Shown piece by piece: positions 21,301-28,968 of a DNA stretch of 64,000 bases; position 1 is the first letter of the stretch, and each line of letters opens with the position of its first letter. The notes under the pieces were generated by a model. The model ran no database searches. It saw only the letters and a program-made list of their open reading frames with translations, and was not told the DNA's origin. Location: the NCBI RefSeq assembly GCF_000374285.1, contig NZ_KB893932.1, positions 103,180 to 167,179 on the forward strand, in the 5' to 3' direction. The DNA is from Actinobacillus capsulatus DSM 19761. GTDB taxonomy: Bacteria; Pseudomonadota; Gammaproteobacteria; Enterobacterales; Pasteurellaceae. Position numbers and translations under genes: made by a program.

Positions 21301-23982
21301 GCCGTCTTTAACGGTTGTATTAATATTGCTATTACCACCGACTACAGAAACATTTTCACCTAACTTCTTATTAACTACATTATTGTCTTGGGCTTGTAGT
21401 CCGAAGCCTTTGGCAATGGTATTTGTATTGTTAGTAATGTTATCTGCGTTTTTGGTGATATTATTTGCATTGTTGATAATATTTTGTTTGTTATTAGCAA
21501 TATCGTTTTTAACTTTATCAGCTAACTTGAACTTTACTTCACCATTTTTTGCTTCAGTCACAATTTCATCTTGCGTACCAGCAAATTTAATTGGCTCACT
21601 TAATTTGTTTGTACCGTTACCTGTATCACCTGCATAGCTAACATTTGCGTTTACTTTTAAGTCGTAAACATTAGCACCATTGTTAGTTGAATTTGTAATA
21701 GTTACAGAACCGTCTGTTGACTTAACTTGAGTACGGCCACCATCCACATACTTTTTGGTTGTTGCATCGTTATCTTCAGTTGGTGTACCAACATTAGTAA
21801 TACGGTTGCCACCCATATCAATGGTTGCACTCGGAGTAACAGTGAAATTATTTACTTTTGTGTTACCTGTTACATTCAAATCACCAGTATTAACTTTGTT
21901 TGATGTAACATTTGTAAACGTCACATCGTCTTTGGTTGCGAACGTTAAGTTTTGATCTTGTTGGCTTAACTTAACGTTTTTACCCGCAATAAACTTAACA
22001 GTTTCACCATTAATAACTCTAGCATCTGTCGTACCACTAACTTCACCGCCATCCGCATTCGCAGTAGTAACGTTCCATCCTTTACTTACTACATTTGCCA
22101 CTGCATATAATTGGCTGCCGTTAATTGCATCTGTAGAATCAGCCGTTACTCGGCCTGCCGCTACATTTTGGATCTGACGTTCATAACCTTTAGTACCAAC
22201 AGAAACAACACTACCATTTGCTTCTTTACCTGCAAAATCCCCATAAGTAATATCACCAATTGTAGTATTTTGTGTAGGTGTTGCTGCCGTAGTTACAGAT
22301 TTTTGACCCAATGCGACAGAGTTCGTAATATTAGCTTCTGAATATGAACCTAACGCAGTTGTATTTGCTGCCGTTGCATTTGCTAAACGGCCAAAGGCAC
22401 TTGCCTGAGCTTCTTTAGCGAGCGCCTCTGTACCTACTGCACTAGAATCTTTACCACTTGCAATTGCTTTATATCCTGCTGCAAGCGCATTCTGCTGGTT
22501 GGACAACGCTGAACGACCAATTGCGGTACCATTAGCCATAGTAACATTAGCTTCCGTACCTACTGCCGTAGCATTTTCACCTGTCACGCTTGAATTCATA
22601 CCTACGGTAATAGCATTCTTAGCCGTCGAATTGGCGTTTTCACCAATTGACATGCTACCGACTTTATCCGCCTTGCTATTGGTACCAATTGCAACCGTAC
22701 TATCTGAAAGAGCTTTTGAATCGCTACCAATCGCTACCGCTTTTGCACCCGTAGTATTTGCCGATGTACCTAATGCAATTGATTTTTCACCATTAGTTTT
22801 CGCCGTTACGCCAAAGGCAATTGAACTATTACCGGTGGACGTTGCATTAAAACCGAATGCTACAGATGAATTTGAATTTGCACTTGCCGTCGTACCTAAT
22901 GCAAAAGCATTTTTGGCTTTTGCCGCAGCAGTTGTGCCTAACGCAAAAGAATCATCACCTAATGCACGGCTATTAGTGCCGAAAGAAAACGCTCTTTGCG
23001 CACTTTTAGTACTATTAGCAGAAAGCACATTAGAACTTAAGTAAGCATCATAAACAGTATCATAAACGCCAGTAGTCGAATTCGAACCTAGCGCAAATGA
23101 ATCATTCCCGTTTGTTTTCGCCGAAGTACCAATAGCAAATGAGCGATCACCATTTGATTGGGTATTATTCATTCCATCATACTTAGTTCTTCTTGCTTCT
23201 CCGATATTTTGTGCATCTAATGTCACATGATCTGCCGCACCAATCGCAAATGATTGTTTACCTTTTGCCGTTGCAGAGGAACCTATTGCCACACTTGAGC
23301 GCCCATCAGACCATGCCGTTGAACCAATTGCCGTTGAATAATCACCAATTGCAGCCGATTGACGCATTGCTGCAAAAGCGTTAAACCCCGCGGCTCTTGA
23401 TGAAGTACCTAAAGCAATGGATCCGATATCCGTAGATTGAGAATATGCACCGATTGAAATTGCTAAACCACCGGTTGCTTTTGCATAATCGCCGATAGCA
23501 ATACCATTTGAGAAATTACGCCCTGTTACTGATGTTGTACTAGTATTTGCACCAATGGCAATACCCGTAGAACATAAAGTGGTATAATTCTGTGCTGTTG
23601 ATGCTGTTGTCGTATTTGCGGATGCATTTTCATAAGATTTACTCCCCGGATTATAATAATTATATGGGTAAGTTACTCCGCTCGATTCATATGAAGCAAC
23701 TGTTTGATTGCTAACAGTCCCATTATCATTAACTTTGCCAATTAAGATAACCGCCTCCGCTTCCATCGGAGCAAACGAACCGATCGCAATCGTGCCAACG
23801 GCTGCGACTTGAAGGGCAGCAGCAACGGCTACCGTTGCTGTTTTAACCGCTGCTGTTTTATTAGAAACGTCTTTGACGTCCGAGACAGTAGAGGCAGCTT
23901 TGCCTTTACTACGGGCGAGTTCAGACACGACAACGAGAGAATTCGTTACCGTGCTCCAAACCACTTTATAAATGTGGTTCAT
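12307..23982 (-). CDS. Giant trimeric autotransporter adhesin (YadA/Hia-like) with collagen-like segments
   Basis: A 3,891-residue type Vc autotransporter. The N-terminus is an ESPR-type signal (MNHIYKVVWSTVTNSLVVVSELA) followed by a hydrophobic segment. Residues about 60-600 are YadA-like head repeats of the AIG-x-A type. Then come stalk modules with neck motifs (DAVNVSQLEKVNATAKAGW type) and, from about residue 1500 to 3260, collagen-like Gly-x-y runs rich in GKDG. The last ~80 residues are the YadA anchor, ending GGVGVGYQW. The start has AGGAG seven bases upstream. The product is expected to form a surface trimer mediating adhesion. Seven imperfect modules of about 0.8-0.95 kb make it prone to recombination and assembly error. 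The ligand is unknown. It resembles the large autotransporter adhesins of Actinobacillus, but I assign no symbol. Confidence 0.92.
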   Translation of the reverse strand: MNHIYKVVWSTVTNSLVVVSELARSKGKAASTVSDVKDVSNKTAAVKTATVAVAAALQVAAVGTIAIGSFAPMEAEAVILIGKVNDNGTVSNQTVASYESSGVTYPYNYYNPGSKSYENASANTTTASTAQNYTTLCSTGIAIGANTSTTSVTGRNFSNGIAIGDYAKATGGLAISIGAYSQSTDIGSIALGTSSRAAGFNAFAAMRQSAAIGDYSTAIGSTAWSDGRSSVAIGSSATAKGKQSFAIGAADHVTLDAQNIGEARRTKYDGMNNTQSNGDRSFAIGTSAKTNGNDSFALGSNSTTGVYDTVYDAYLSSNVLSANSTKSAQRAFSFGTNSRALGDDSFALGTTAAAKAKNAFALGTTASANSNSSVAFGFNATSTGNSSIAFGVTAKTNGEKSIALGTSANTTGAKAVAIGSDSKALSDSTVAIGTNSKADKVGSMSIGENANSTAKNAITVGMNSSVTGENATAVGTEANVTMANGTAIGRSALSNQQNALAAGYKAIASGKDSSAVGTEALAKEAQASAFGRLANATAANTTALGSYSEANITNSVALGQKSVTTAATPTQNTTIGDITYGDFAGKEANGSVVSVGTKGYERQIQNVAAGRVTADSTDAINGSQLYAVANVVSKGWNVTTANADGGEVSGTTDARVINGETVKFIAGKNVKLSQQDQNLTFATKDDVTFTNVTSNKVNTGDLNVTGNTKVNNFTVTPSATIDMGGNRITNVGTPTEDNDATTKKYVDGGRTQVKSTDGSVTITNSTNNGANVYDLKVNANVSYAGDTGNGTNKLSEPIKFAGTQDEIVTEAKNGEVKFKLADKVKNDIANNKQNIINNANNITKNADNITNNTNTIAKGFGLQAQDNNVVNKKLGENVSVVGGNSNINTTVKDGKIAINLNNTLNLTNDGSVKIGDTTVNKEGLTITGGPSVTKNGIDAGDKKITNVTAGDVSANSKDAVNGSQLYTTNQNVTNNTNSINNLNTTVQAGWELQVEGQKAKDVTPINKTANFKAGNNINVSIADDKSVVIATKKDVTFSNVTANNGLTVANGATIDLGDNVVNNVSNGTLSADSKQAINGSQLYATNQNVTNLSNKVAGGFGLQAEDGNNVTKQLGEKIEVVGGNKNINTTVDNGKVKVNLNNTLDLTKDGSVTTGNTTVSNSGVTVKAAPGKTDVSLTENGLNNGGNKITNVSAGTDATDAVNVSQLEKVNATAKAGWNLAVNNDEKSNIAPNATVRLNNKDGNIKIAKDANNNVTFDLNNTVNIGSGDKKVTIDGTKGTVNGLTNKTFDPNNIVSGQAATEDQLQSSHNTLKTNITNLGNDLTAKGLNFVGDNTNVNVHRKLGETLSIVGGAEETNLSDKNIGVVGSEGKLEVKLAKTLKDLTSANFTAGNANTTINSNGITITPANGSTDKTVSLTNNGLNNGGNTITNVAAGKDATDAVNVSQLEKVNATAKAGWNLTVNGTSSSNVAPKATVDLANKDGNIVITKDNNNVTFALNSNLTVGGKDGKDGSIGVNGKDGSAVVLNGKDGSIGLTGPKGADGKDGVKATITVAKGPVGVDGKDGANGTDGMTRIVYTDPNGTKHNVSTLNDGLSFVGNTGGAVAKKLNETLTIKGELAEAGAATAENIRVDNVNGDLIVKLAQNLTNLTTATFGKDANDQLVINKDGLTIKGADATKTVSLTENGLNNGNNIITNVSSGLVGNDGNKVALKDANGTTLTNAVNVGDLQNTVKDLTNATTGGFGLKDSAGNEVKQDLGTSIKVTGKDGVNAQVVTDGNGKALQIGLNSTVTVGNDKEPGVITVKGENGKDGVSINGKDGTIGLNGKDGANGSITVKNGQPGVDGKDGKTRIVYETTKDGKTTTEEVATLNDGLKFVGDKGEVIAKKLNETLAVKGNLDENANVTDKNLRVDNEKGELIIKMAKELKDLTNATFTSADSNTTIGGNGVTITPNTGDKVSLTDKGLNNGNNTITNVAEGKNGTDAVNVNQLERVNATANAGWNISANGANSTNVGPQGNVSLNNTDGNIVITKGTTDNNVTFALNNNLTVGKDGKDGKDGVDGQIGVNGKDGSSVVLNGKDGSIGLTGPRGTDGKDGASANISVADGKPGLDGKPGETKTRIVYETKDDNGQPVKEEVATLNDGLNFIGNQGDKIAKKLNDTLAVKGSLANDAAASSENVRVDSQDGALVVKLAQNLANLTTATFGNTATDKTVVGKDGVTISADKPENTVSLTDKGLNNGNNQITNVTSGLTDATGNKADLTNAVDTNAVNVGDLKETVKNITTDGFGLKDDKGTEVKQDLGKTIQIKGKDGVTVTADAADKALVVALEGDVVVNGKDGKDGTIGVKGADGKDGTTITKDAIVFNGVDGVNGKDGKDGAEGKASIKVEKGAKGIDGNDGKDGESKTRIVYEKPNGEKEEVATLKDGLHFVGDKGTSIAKKLNETLAIKGNLTSTAEVTDKNLRVDNEGGQLIVKMAKVLTDLTSANFTDAAGNNTIIGGNGVTITPKAGDSVSLTGKGLNNGNNTITNVKAGLNGTDAVNVNQLEKVNATAKAGWKLTNNGTNESTVTPNATVDLANKDGNIIITKDGNNVTFGFNSDLTVGGPGKDGKDGKDGSIGVKGKDGTTGVTLNGKDGSIGLTGAPGKDGKNASANITVAQGAKGLDGNDGVNGESKTRIVYEKPNGDKEEVATLNDGLNFVGNDGKVIAKKLNDTLAIKGGINTEAGLNAASDRNVGVRESDKGLNIVIAERPTFSGIIVDGKDGKDAEVKFAKDGKDGMSIVGTRGADGQNGLTLKGADGKDGVSFKEDGRITNVADGKDGKDAVNKDQLERVNATANAGWKLTVNNGNNQTTVTPNATVDLANTDGNIVITKDANNVTFALNNNLTVGGKDGKDGEIGVKGADGKTGVTLNGKDGSIGINGKDGSNGAITVEKGAAGVDGTDGANGKDGMTRIVYTDANGTKHNVSTLNDGLSFVGNDGKVIDKKLNSTLTIKGGLAEADTATAENIRVDNVGGDLIVKLAQNLTNLTTATFGNDVNDQLVINKDGLTIKGADAAKTVSLTDKGLNNGNNQITNVTSGLVNRNGDKVDLANATGDVLTNAVNVGDLKDSVNNLTNATTGGFGLTDENNNDVKADLGKTVTVIGDGSVKTEVIEKDGKKALQIGLTNNVTVGNDKEPGVITVKGENGKDGVSISGKDGISIKGENGQDAVSINGKDGNGAIAVNGKDGKTGVGLDGANGTIGINGKDGSNGTITVKQGKPGVDGKDGETKTRIVYETPNGEQEEVATLNDGLKFVGDDGKVVTKKLNETLTIKGNLSTAADVTDKNLRVDNVDGALIIKMARTLTDLTSATFTNAGGDKSVVEGNGLTITPANGGNTVSLTTKGLDNGGNKVINVAAGDVNATSTDAVNGSQLYAVSEVANKGWNIQTNGNVSTNVKPGDTVNFANGKNIEINNDGTNVTVGLAKDVDLGKDGSIKAGDTIMNNDGVKVGDKVSLAKDGLTAGDVKISAETGINAGNKQITNVESGLGGTKLADAKGDTLKNAANIGDLQTAISSVTDAEQGGGFGLADDNGTEVKQSLGKTIQVKGDGNVTTTVTNGSLTVGLNKDVDLGKDGSLTAGGTKVSEKGVSFADSLVNLTSNGLNNGGNKVTNVKAGEVSATSTDAVNGSQLHATNQNVTNLQNDVAKGWNIEAGTVEGSTGKVTGASKSNVAMGDTVGVKAGNNIEITQDGSNIAIATSATPTFDTVTVGKDGNTATVGTVQDEHGSAIKVTGADGKSEIRINNVADGKADNDAVNVRQLRSVAQNVANIDNRVSKLDKRVRGIGANSAAASSLPQVMLPGKSMVAVAGGAYSGASAVAVGYSRASDNGKVILKVNGTANSAGHYSGGVGVGYQW
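14100..19300 (-). repeat. Seven tandem stalk modules within the adhesin gene
   Basis: The segment encoding TRIVY followed by VATLNDGL or VSTLNDGL, FVG and KKLN recurs near 19260, 18430, 17630, 16765, 15960, 15135 and 14175, giving period lengths of about 800-960 bp. Each module joins a collagen-like GKDG stretch, this conserved segment, a LTxAxF strand-rich segment, and a neck ending DAVNV or similar. Some copies are nearly identical in DNA over tens of bases, for example around 14390-14480 and 18536-18610, which suggests recent duplication or gene conversion. Confidence 0.8.
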
Positions 23983-24930
23983 ACAATACTCCTAAATTTA
24001 ATATACATCATTCCAACATAATGAAAGTGACAGATTATACTTTCATTAATTTAATATTTTCTAATCCTTGTGATTAAAAAAGAAAATTTATGATTCTTAC
24101 ACTCATAAGAACAGATCGCATTATATATTTGTTGAATAAAAAAACAAATTAATTCAACAAAAGAACTCAGACCACAGTCAACATTTACACTAATGTAAAT
24201 TAATTAACAAAAAATGACAATAAACCTGATAGGTAAAAATCATAAAAATATTAAAAAACTTAATAAAATCAATTGATTATAAACAAGTTAAAAGCCTAAA
24301 ATCTATAAAAAACAATTTTAAAAATTAGCATAGAACAACTTATCAGCCCCAAAAACCATATTTTCTGATGAAAAAAAATACACTAAGAAACAATTAAATT
24401 ATGCATCAAAATTTATTTTGAAATTAATTGAACTTATTCAAAAACTTAAAATCTAACATAAATTTATATTCAACATAGAGTTATTTTTCATCATAAAATA
24501 AATAAAAAACGAGCATTTTTGATTAAAAAACAGAACAACATTGCTTAGAAATAAACAAGCGCAAACGATTAACTCATTTTGTGGCTATTTATGATAAAAA
24601 ACTTATTTCCTCTTTTATAGATTTGCGCCTTTATTTATATATTTATCCTGTGAGCAGATGAAATTCGTACAAATTTTAAGAACCTAAATTTCCCTTTAAT
24701 TTAAATTGGAAAAGAATTTAACCATGCTCCTCTCCTACTTTTCTGGCTATAACAAACAACTTTCTTCTACTTATCTCAATCCAAGGAAAAAGAGGCAACA
24801 GAGAGCCTAATGATGAAAAATCTGCTTTTGAAATTACAATCAGAAGATGAGAAAGGTTGGAGTGATGAAGCAGAAGCTATCTATACTGATAGAAGAATTG
24901 CAAAATTTTGGTGAAATTTGACCGCTTGTT
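23983..24930. other. AT-rich spacer upstream of the adhesin gene
   Basis: About 950 bases separate the adhesin start from the nrf terminator. The stretch is very AT-rich with many A and T runs and holds no convincing long gene. It presumably contains the adhesin promoter, but I could not pick one site among the many AT-rich candidates. Near its far end are two overlapping mini-frames (24724-24914) and an uptake-signal core at 24921-24929. Confidence 0.5.
24724..24914 (+). other. Two overlapping short open frames, unknown
   Basis: A 28-codon frame (24724-24810, start MLLSYFSGYN) ends in TAATG, where a 34-codon frame begins (24810-24914, MMKNLLLKLQ and later WSDEAEAIYTDRRIAKFW). GGAAAAG precedes the first ATG by about nine bases. 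The TAATG overlap resembles translational coupling. I recognise neither peptide. They may be small genes, a remnant of a lost gene, or chance. Confidence 0.25.
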
Positions 24931-24940
24931 ATAAAAAAGA

Positions 24941-24965
24941 AAGCCCCAACCATAGGTTAGGGCTT
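24941..24965 (-). terminator. Rho-independent terminator after nrfD
   Basis: On the minus strand an 11-bp stem with one mismatch (AAGCCCTAACC / GGTTGGGGCTT) and a short loop is followed by TCTTTTTT. It lies 20 bases beyond the nrfD stop and closes the nrfABCD operon. Confidence 0.85.
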
Positions 24966-24984
24966 GTTGATATTTGCAGTAAAG

Positions 24985-25953
24985 CTAGCTAGCGATAGTG
25001 AGCTGGCCTGCATATAGAATGAAGTAACGCAAGCAAAGCACGCCAATCAAATCTAGAATAGAAATTAAAACGATAAACTTCACGTTATGTTTTAATTGAT
25101 GGCTACCAAAGATATTCGCCACTAACGGGATTAAAATACCGATAAACAGCACGCCAATCCAGAAGATTGCGCCCCAGAAGCCGGATAAAGCATTATGTAA
25201 GGCTAATTGTTTATCTGCGCCACCGAAGTGCAAACCAACAAAGAACGCCACTAATAAACCTAATTCGGTAACCATAATCGGAACTTCGAATTTATGGATA
25301 AAGTGAACTTCTTTGCTTTCGCCGGATAATTTACCCGCAAGTAAAATGACGAGGAATGTCGCCGCAATACCGGAAGATGTACCTGATGCTAAAAATAACG
25401 CCGGTAATACGGGGTTATTCAGCATTGGATAACTGATTAAGGCTGAAAGTAAGAAGCCGGTATAAGCACCTAGTACGGCAGCGAAGACGAAGAGGATAAA
25501 CTCAACCGCTTTTAAGCCTTTGCTTTCAACAACATCAATCCAATTTAAAATAAATTTAAATGCCGGTAAGTAACGGTTCACTAACACTGCCACCCAATCT
25601 TTGAACATAATGGCGATCCATATAACCAGCACCGCCATATAAAGTTGGAACAACATTACCCCCATCGACATTACAGAACTGAAGTTATAGTTAAACATTA
25701 ACTTCCAGAATGTCCACGGTTTAGTTAGGTGGAAAATAAGCAAAGTTAAACCGATTAAAGTTGGAATAGTTCCTAAAATAGCGGCACTGCGGATTACCCA
25801 GTTTTCACTATTTTTTTCGATTTTATTACCGCTATTACGGTAAGCGATCGCTAACTGCACTGTGCCTGATGAAATACCTAATAAGAAAAGGTAAATCGCA
25901 ATGGTGCTATCCCACACTAAATTCGGGGTTTGGAATGGAATATAGTCGTTCAT
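24985..25953 (-). CDS. nrfD: Nitrite reductase membrane subunit, quinol-oxidising
   Basis: A 322-residue polytopic inner-membrane protein of the NrfD/PsrC family, with about eight hydrophobic segments across its length. With the iron-sulfur protein NrfC it takes electrons from menaquinol and passes them to the periplasmic cytochromes for nitrite reduction. Its ATG overlaps the nrfC stop as TAATG, indicating translational coupling. It is the last gene of the operon and is followed by a clear terminator. Length and operon position match NrfD of E. coli and Haemophilus. Confidence 0.93.
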   Translation of the reverse strand: MNDYIPFQTPNLVWDSTIAIYLFLLGISSGTVQLAIAYRNSGNKIEKNSENWVIRSAAILGTIPTLIGLTLLIFHLTKPWTFWKLMFNYNFSSVMSMGVMLFQLYMAVLVIWIAIMFKDWVAVLVNRYLPAFKFILNWIDVVESKGLKAVEFILFVFAAVLGAYTGFLLSALISYPMLNNPVLPALFLASGTSSGIAATFLVILLAGKLSGESKEVHFIHKFEVPIMVTELGLLVAFFVGLHFGGADKQLALHNALSGFWGAIFWIGVLFIGILIPLVANIFGSHQLKHNVKFIVLISILDLIGVLCLRYFILYAGQLTIAS

Positions 25954-26630
25954 TATCTATGTTCCCCCTTGCCAAATGGAATGTGGTATAAGTTCGGCTC
26001 TGTACCTAAAGCTACTTTAGTACGATACACTGGGTTCTCGTGTACTTTTTGGTACACTTCGCTAGTGCGATCGTTCATATCACCAAAAGTTAATGCTTTA
26101 GTTGGACAAGCTTCTACACAAGCAGGTTGTTTGCCTTCCGCAAGATTGGTATCACGACAGAAGTTACATTTATCTGCTGATTTTTTCTCCGGATGAATAA
26201 AACGTACGCGGTATGGACAAACTGCAATGCAGTATTGGCAACCGACACATAAGTCTGAATGAACATCAACAATGCCTGTTTCCCGATCGACAAATGATGC
26301 ACCGGTCGGACAAACGGCTACACAAGGTGCGTTTGTACAGTGTTGGCAAGATTGACGGAAAAATTCATACTCTACGTTAGGGAATTCACCATACGGTTCG
26401 CTACGGATAATTTCTAAACGAGAAACACCTTCCGGTACTTTATTCGTTGTACGGCATGCGTCCATACAAGCAGTACAACCAATACAAGAGGTTTCATCGT
26501 GCACCATCGCATAGCGAATTTTTTTCTCTTCTTTCTCAGTAGCAAGAGTTACTGAGGTAGCAAGCCCAGTACTTGCTACGACAGCGATAGCACCTGCCCC
26601 TGAGACGAAGTCTCTACGGGTGCAAGTCAT
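25953..26630 (-). CDS. nrfC: Nitrite reductase iron-sulfur protein
   Basis: A 225-residue ferredoxin-type protein with a twin-arginine export signal (CTRRDF, residues about 3-8, then a weakly hydrophobic stretch). Four cysteine clusters of the 4Fe-4S type are visible: CIGCTACMDAC, CQHCTNAPCVAVCP, CVGCQYCIAVCP, and CNFC with CVEACP. It works in the periplasm between NrfD and the pentahaem NrfB. It overlaps nrfB upstream and nrfD downstream by one base (TAATG at both ends), so the three are tightly coupled. Confidence 0.95.
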   Translation of the reverse strand: MTCTRRDFVSGAGAIAVVASTGLATSVTLATEKEEKKIRYAMVHDETSCIGCTACMDACRTTNKVPEGVSRLEIIRSEPYGEFPNVEYEFFRQSCQHCTNAPCVAVCPTGASFVDRETGIVDVHSDLCVGCQYCIAVCPYRVRFIHPEKKSADKCNFCRDTNLAEGKQPACVEACPTKALTFGDMNDRTSEVYQKVHENPVYRTKVALGTEPNLYHIPFGKGEHR

Positions 26631-27283
26631 TATTTATTTTCCTTTGCTTTGAGTGAGTCCATTTCAGGGGTTTTAAATTCGCCTGCATGGATTTTCGTAT
26701 GACAATCCGTACAAAGTTTAATACGTTGTTTTTCAGGAATGCCTTTCATCGGTTCTTTTTCCGGGTGAAGTTCATGACAGTTAGTACATGAGATTTTCGT
26801 TGCATGGGTATCATGCGCCCAGAATTTTTCACGTAATTTGTCTGCCGTATGACAAGCGACACACACTTGGTTTTGTTCGTTCACCGAACGTTCAAGTGAA
26901 GGATTGCTTGCTTTACCGTGCGGATTAAAACGCATTACGTCTTTTACACCTTTGCGGTGATTTTCAGAAATATTACCGTGGCAGCTTACACAAGTGATTG
27001 ACTCGCCATTATTCGGGCTTTTCACATCTTTTTGGAAGTGTTTGCCCGCATGGTGGAACAGTTTGCCGGTTGCGTTTGCTGATTCGTGACATTGCACACA
27101 GTATTTATTTGGATCACGGCGTGCATCTTCTGCAATTTGTGCATCGCTTGCTTGCTCAGCCCAAAGTGGTTTCGGCTGTTGCGGCATTTCCGCTTGGGAA
27201 GCGGTTGAAATCGCAAAAAAACTTGCAAATACGACCGCTTGGAGGGCGATTGTTCGCCCTGCTTTTGAGATAATGTTTTTCAT
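26630..27283 (-). CDS. nrfB: Pentahaem cytochrome c nitrite reductase subunit
   Basis: A 217-residue periplasmic cytochrome with a signal peptide ending near ISTASQA. Five CxxCH haem-binding motifs are present: CVQCH, CVSCH, CVACH, CTNCH and CTDCH. It shuttles electrons from NrfC to the catalytic NrfA. The gene follows nrfA by 20 bp and overlaps nrfC. The number of haem sites and the length match NrfB of enteric bacteria. Confidence 0.95.
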   Translation of the reverse strand: MKNIISKAGRTIALQAVVFASFFAISTASQAEMPQQPKPLWAEQASDAQIAEDARRDPNKYCVQCHESANATGKLFHHAGKHFQKDVKSPNNGESITCVSCHGNISENHRKGVKDVMRFNPHGKASNPSLERSVNEQNQVCVACHTADKLREKFWAHDTHATKISCTNCHELHPEKEPMKGIPEKQRIKLCTDCHTKIHAGEFKTPEMDSLKAKENK

Positions 27284-27303
27284 AATTTCACCTCAAGCTT
27301 CTA

Positions 27304-28809
27304 TTATTTCGCTTCTGCTTTTGGTGCTACAACCGCTTTTGGTTCTTCTACTGCCGGTAATAAGCCTTTTTTACGAGCTTCCGCATCCCATTGTGGAACC
27401 ACTGTACGTAAGAATTCATCTTTCGCCGCTTGGTCTTTAGGAATATCTAAGCCAATCGCTTTTTGTGCTTTTTCTTTAGTAGAGATATCAGGAATTGCTA
27501 CTGGAGTAGTTACGCCGTGTTTCGCCAATACTACACCTAATTTCGCACGCGCATCCGCTGCACGGTCGATACCGGTTGCAATTACGTGTAACATTACGTC
27601 AGGTGCGTGCATATGACTACCGTGACCCGCTGCTGAGTAGTCCCAACGCCATTGAGCATGACGAATTGCTGTTAACACATCTTTCATTTCTTCTTGAGTT
27701 GCACCCGCTTCCCAAGCTGCTTTCGCTTCAAAGTGTGCTTTCACTAATTGGTCTTCTAAACGAATCATCGCTTCTTTCACTTGGTGTTTATGCTCTTTCA
27801 CACGTTTCTCAAGTGTTTCTTTGCTTTGCTCGTGACAGGTTTTACAAGTCGCATCAAATTGATCGAACGGGTTACCAATTTTGTGATCCGTATAAACTTT
27901 ACCGTCTTTATCTTTCACTTTCGGCATATGACAGTCGATACAAGTTACACCGTTTTTACCGTGAACACCTTGCGACCAGATTTCAAAATCAGGGTGCTGA
28001 GTTTTTAACATCGGTGCTTTAGATAATGCGTGAGTCCAGTCGGCAAATTGGAGCTCATCATAATATTTTTCAATGCTATCTACATCTACGCCTTTATCCC
28101 ATGGGAAAGTTACATCTGTTTTGCCTTTGAAGTAGTACTCTACGTGGCAGTTCGCACATACTGCTACACGTTTACCGTGTTTATCTAAGTCTTCAAATTT
28201 CCACCCCACCGTTTCTAAAGCACGTAATACGTGTGGACGAGCAACGCGTAATGCCGGTTTGCCTTCTTCAAACTCTTTTGAGGTTGTATCGTGACAGTCT
28301 GCACAACCGATTGAGTTCACGATTTCAGCACCGTATTTTGCCCATTTAGGATCAAAATAGCCACGCTCACCTTTTTCTTCAATTAAACGAGGTACATCGG
28401 GGCTTTTACATGTCCAGCAAGCCATTGGTTGTGGACCGTCGTTTTCATCTTTCGGCGCACCGGTACGTAAAATTTCACGTACGTCTGTTACAGCATAGTA
28501 GTGACCACGAGGTTTGTTATAGTCTTTTGCAAACGCATAACCCGCCCATAACACAACATAACGAGGATCCACCGCTAACGCACTACCACGGTCAGTTGAC
28601 TCTGAAGTCGCTTTCCATGAGTTATACTGAAGCGGGTATTTTTCAGCAAATTTGTGGTTTACTGATTCTACTACCACACCTAATTTTTCATGTTTTAAAG
28701 CTTTATCGGTTAAAGATGGTGATTTCGCTTCCTCTGCCCATGCTGACGATGATAAACACCCCAACATTACAATGGTTGCCATTGCTAATTTTTTAGTTAA
28801 ACGTTTCAC
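27304..28809 (-). CDS. nrfA: Cytochrome c552 nitrite reductase, catalytic subunit
   Basis: A 501-residue periplasmic enzyme that reduces nitrite to ammonium with six electrons. The signal peptide ends near SSAWA. The catalytic haem site is the lysine-ligated CWTCK near residue 130. Four CxxCH sites follow (CADCH, CANCH, CIDCH, CKTCH). The C-terminus has a Lys/Glu/Pro/Ala-rich tail. It is the first gene of nrfABCD, and its upstream region carries an FNR box and a NarL/NarP site, so anaerobic, nitrate- or nitrite-responsive control is expected. Attachment of haem to CWTCK needs a dedicated haem lyase (NrfEFG in E. coli), not encoded in this window. Confidence 0.96.
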   Translation of the reverse strand: MKRLTKKLAMATIVMLGCLSSSAWAEEAKSPSLTDKALKHEKLGVVVESVNHKFAEKYPLQYNSWKATSESTDRGSALAVDPRYVVLWAGYAFAKDYNKPRGHYYAVTDVREILRTGAPKDENDGPQPMACWTCKSPDVPRLIEEKGERGYFDPKWAKYGAEIVNSIGCADCHDTTSKEFEEGKPALRVARPHVLRALETVGWKFEDLDKHGKRVAVCANCHVEYYFKGKTDVTFPWDKGVDVDSIEKYYDELQFADWTHALSKAPMLKTQHPDFEIWSQGVHGKNGVTCIDCHMPKVKDKDGKVYTDHKIGNPFDQFDATCKTCHEQSKETLEKRVKEHKHQVKEAMIRLEDQLVKAHFEAKAAWEAGATQEEMKDVLTAIRHAQWRWDYSAAGHGSHMHAPDVMLHVIATGIDRAADARAKLGVVLAKHGVTTPVAIPDISTKEKAQKAIGLDIPKDQAAKDEFLRTVVPQWDAEARKKGLLPAVEEPKAVVAPKAEAK

Positions 28810-28908
28810 GTTGTGTCCCCCACAAAATGCTGATAGAAATGAGAATTTTTCTTATTAAAAACAATAAGATAAACATTGCGTTTCACGCGTGAGCATAGAA
28901 TAAAATAG

Positions 28909-28914
28909 ATAATA
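28909..28914 (-). promoter_or_regulatory. Probable -10 element of the nrfA promoter
   Basis: The minus strand reads TATTAT here, about 95 bases upstream of the nrfA ATG. A start point near 28902-28905 would place the FNR box at about -41 to -45, the usual class II activator position. Confidence 0.5.
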
Positions 28915-28939
28915 TTTACTAGGTGAATCTTAACTTTTA

Positions 28940-28953
28940 TTGAAATAAATCAA
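28940..28953 (-). promoter_or_regulatory. FNR binding site upstream of nrfA
   Basis: TTGAAATAAATCAA matches nine of the ten defined bases of the FNR consensus (TTGAT-N4-ATCAA). It sits about 130 bp upstream of the nrfA start and 30 bp, centre to centre, from the NarL/NarP site. This indicates oxygen-controlled activation of nrfABCD. It could also influence the divergent ldhA gene. Confidence 0.75.
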
Positions 28954-28968
28954 CAAAAAAATCACAAA

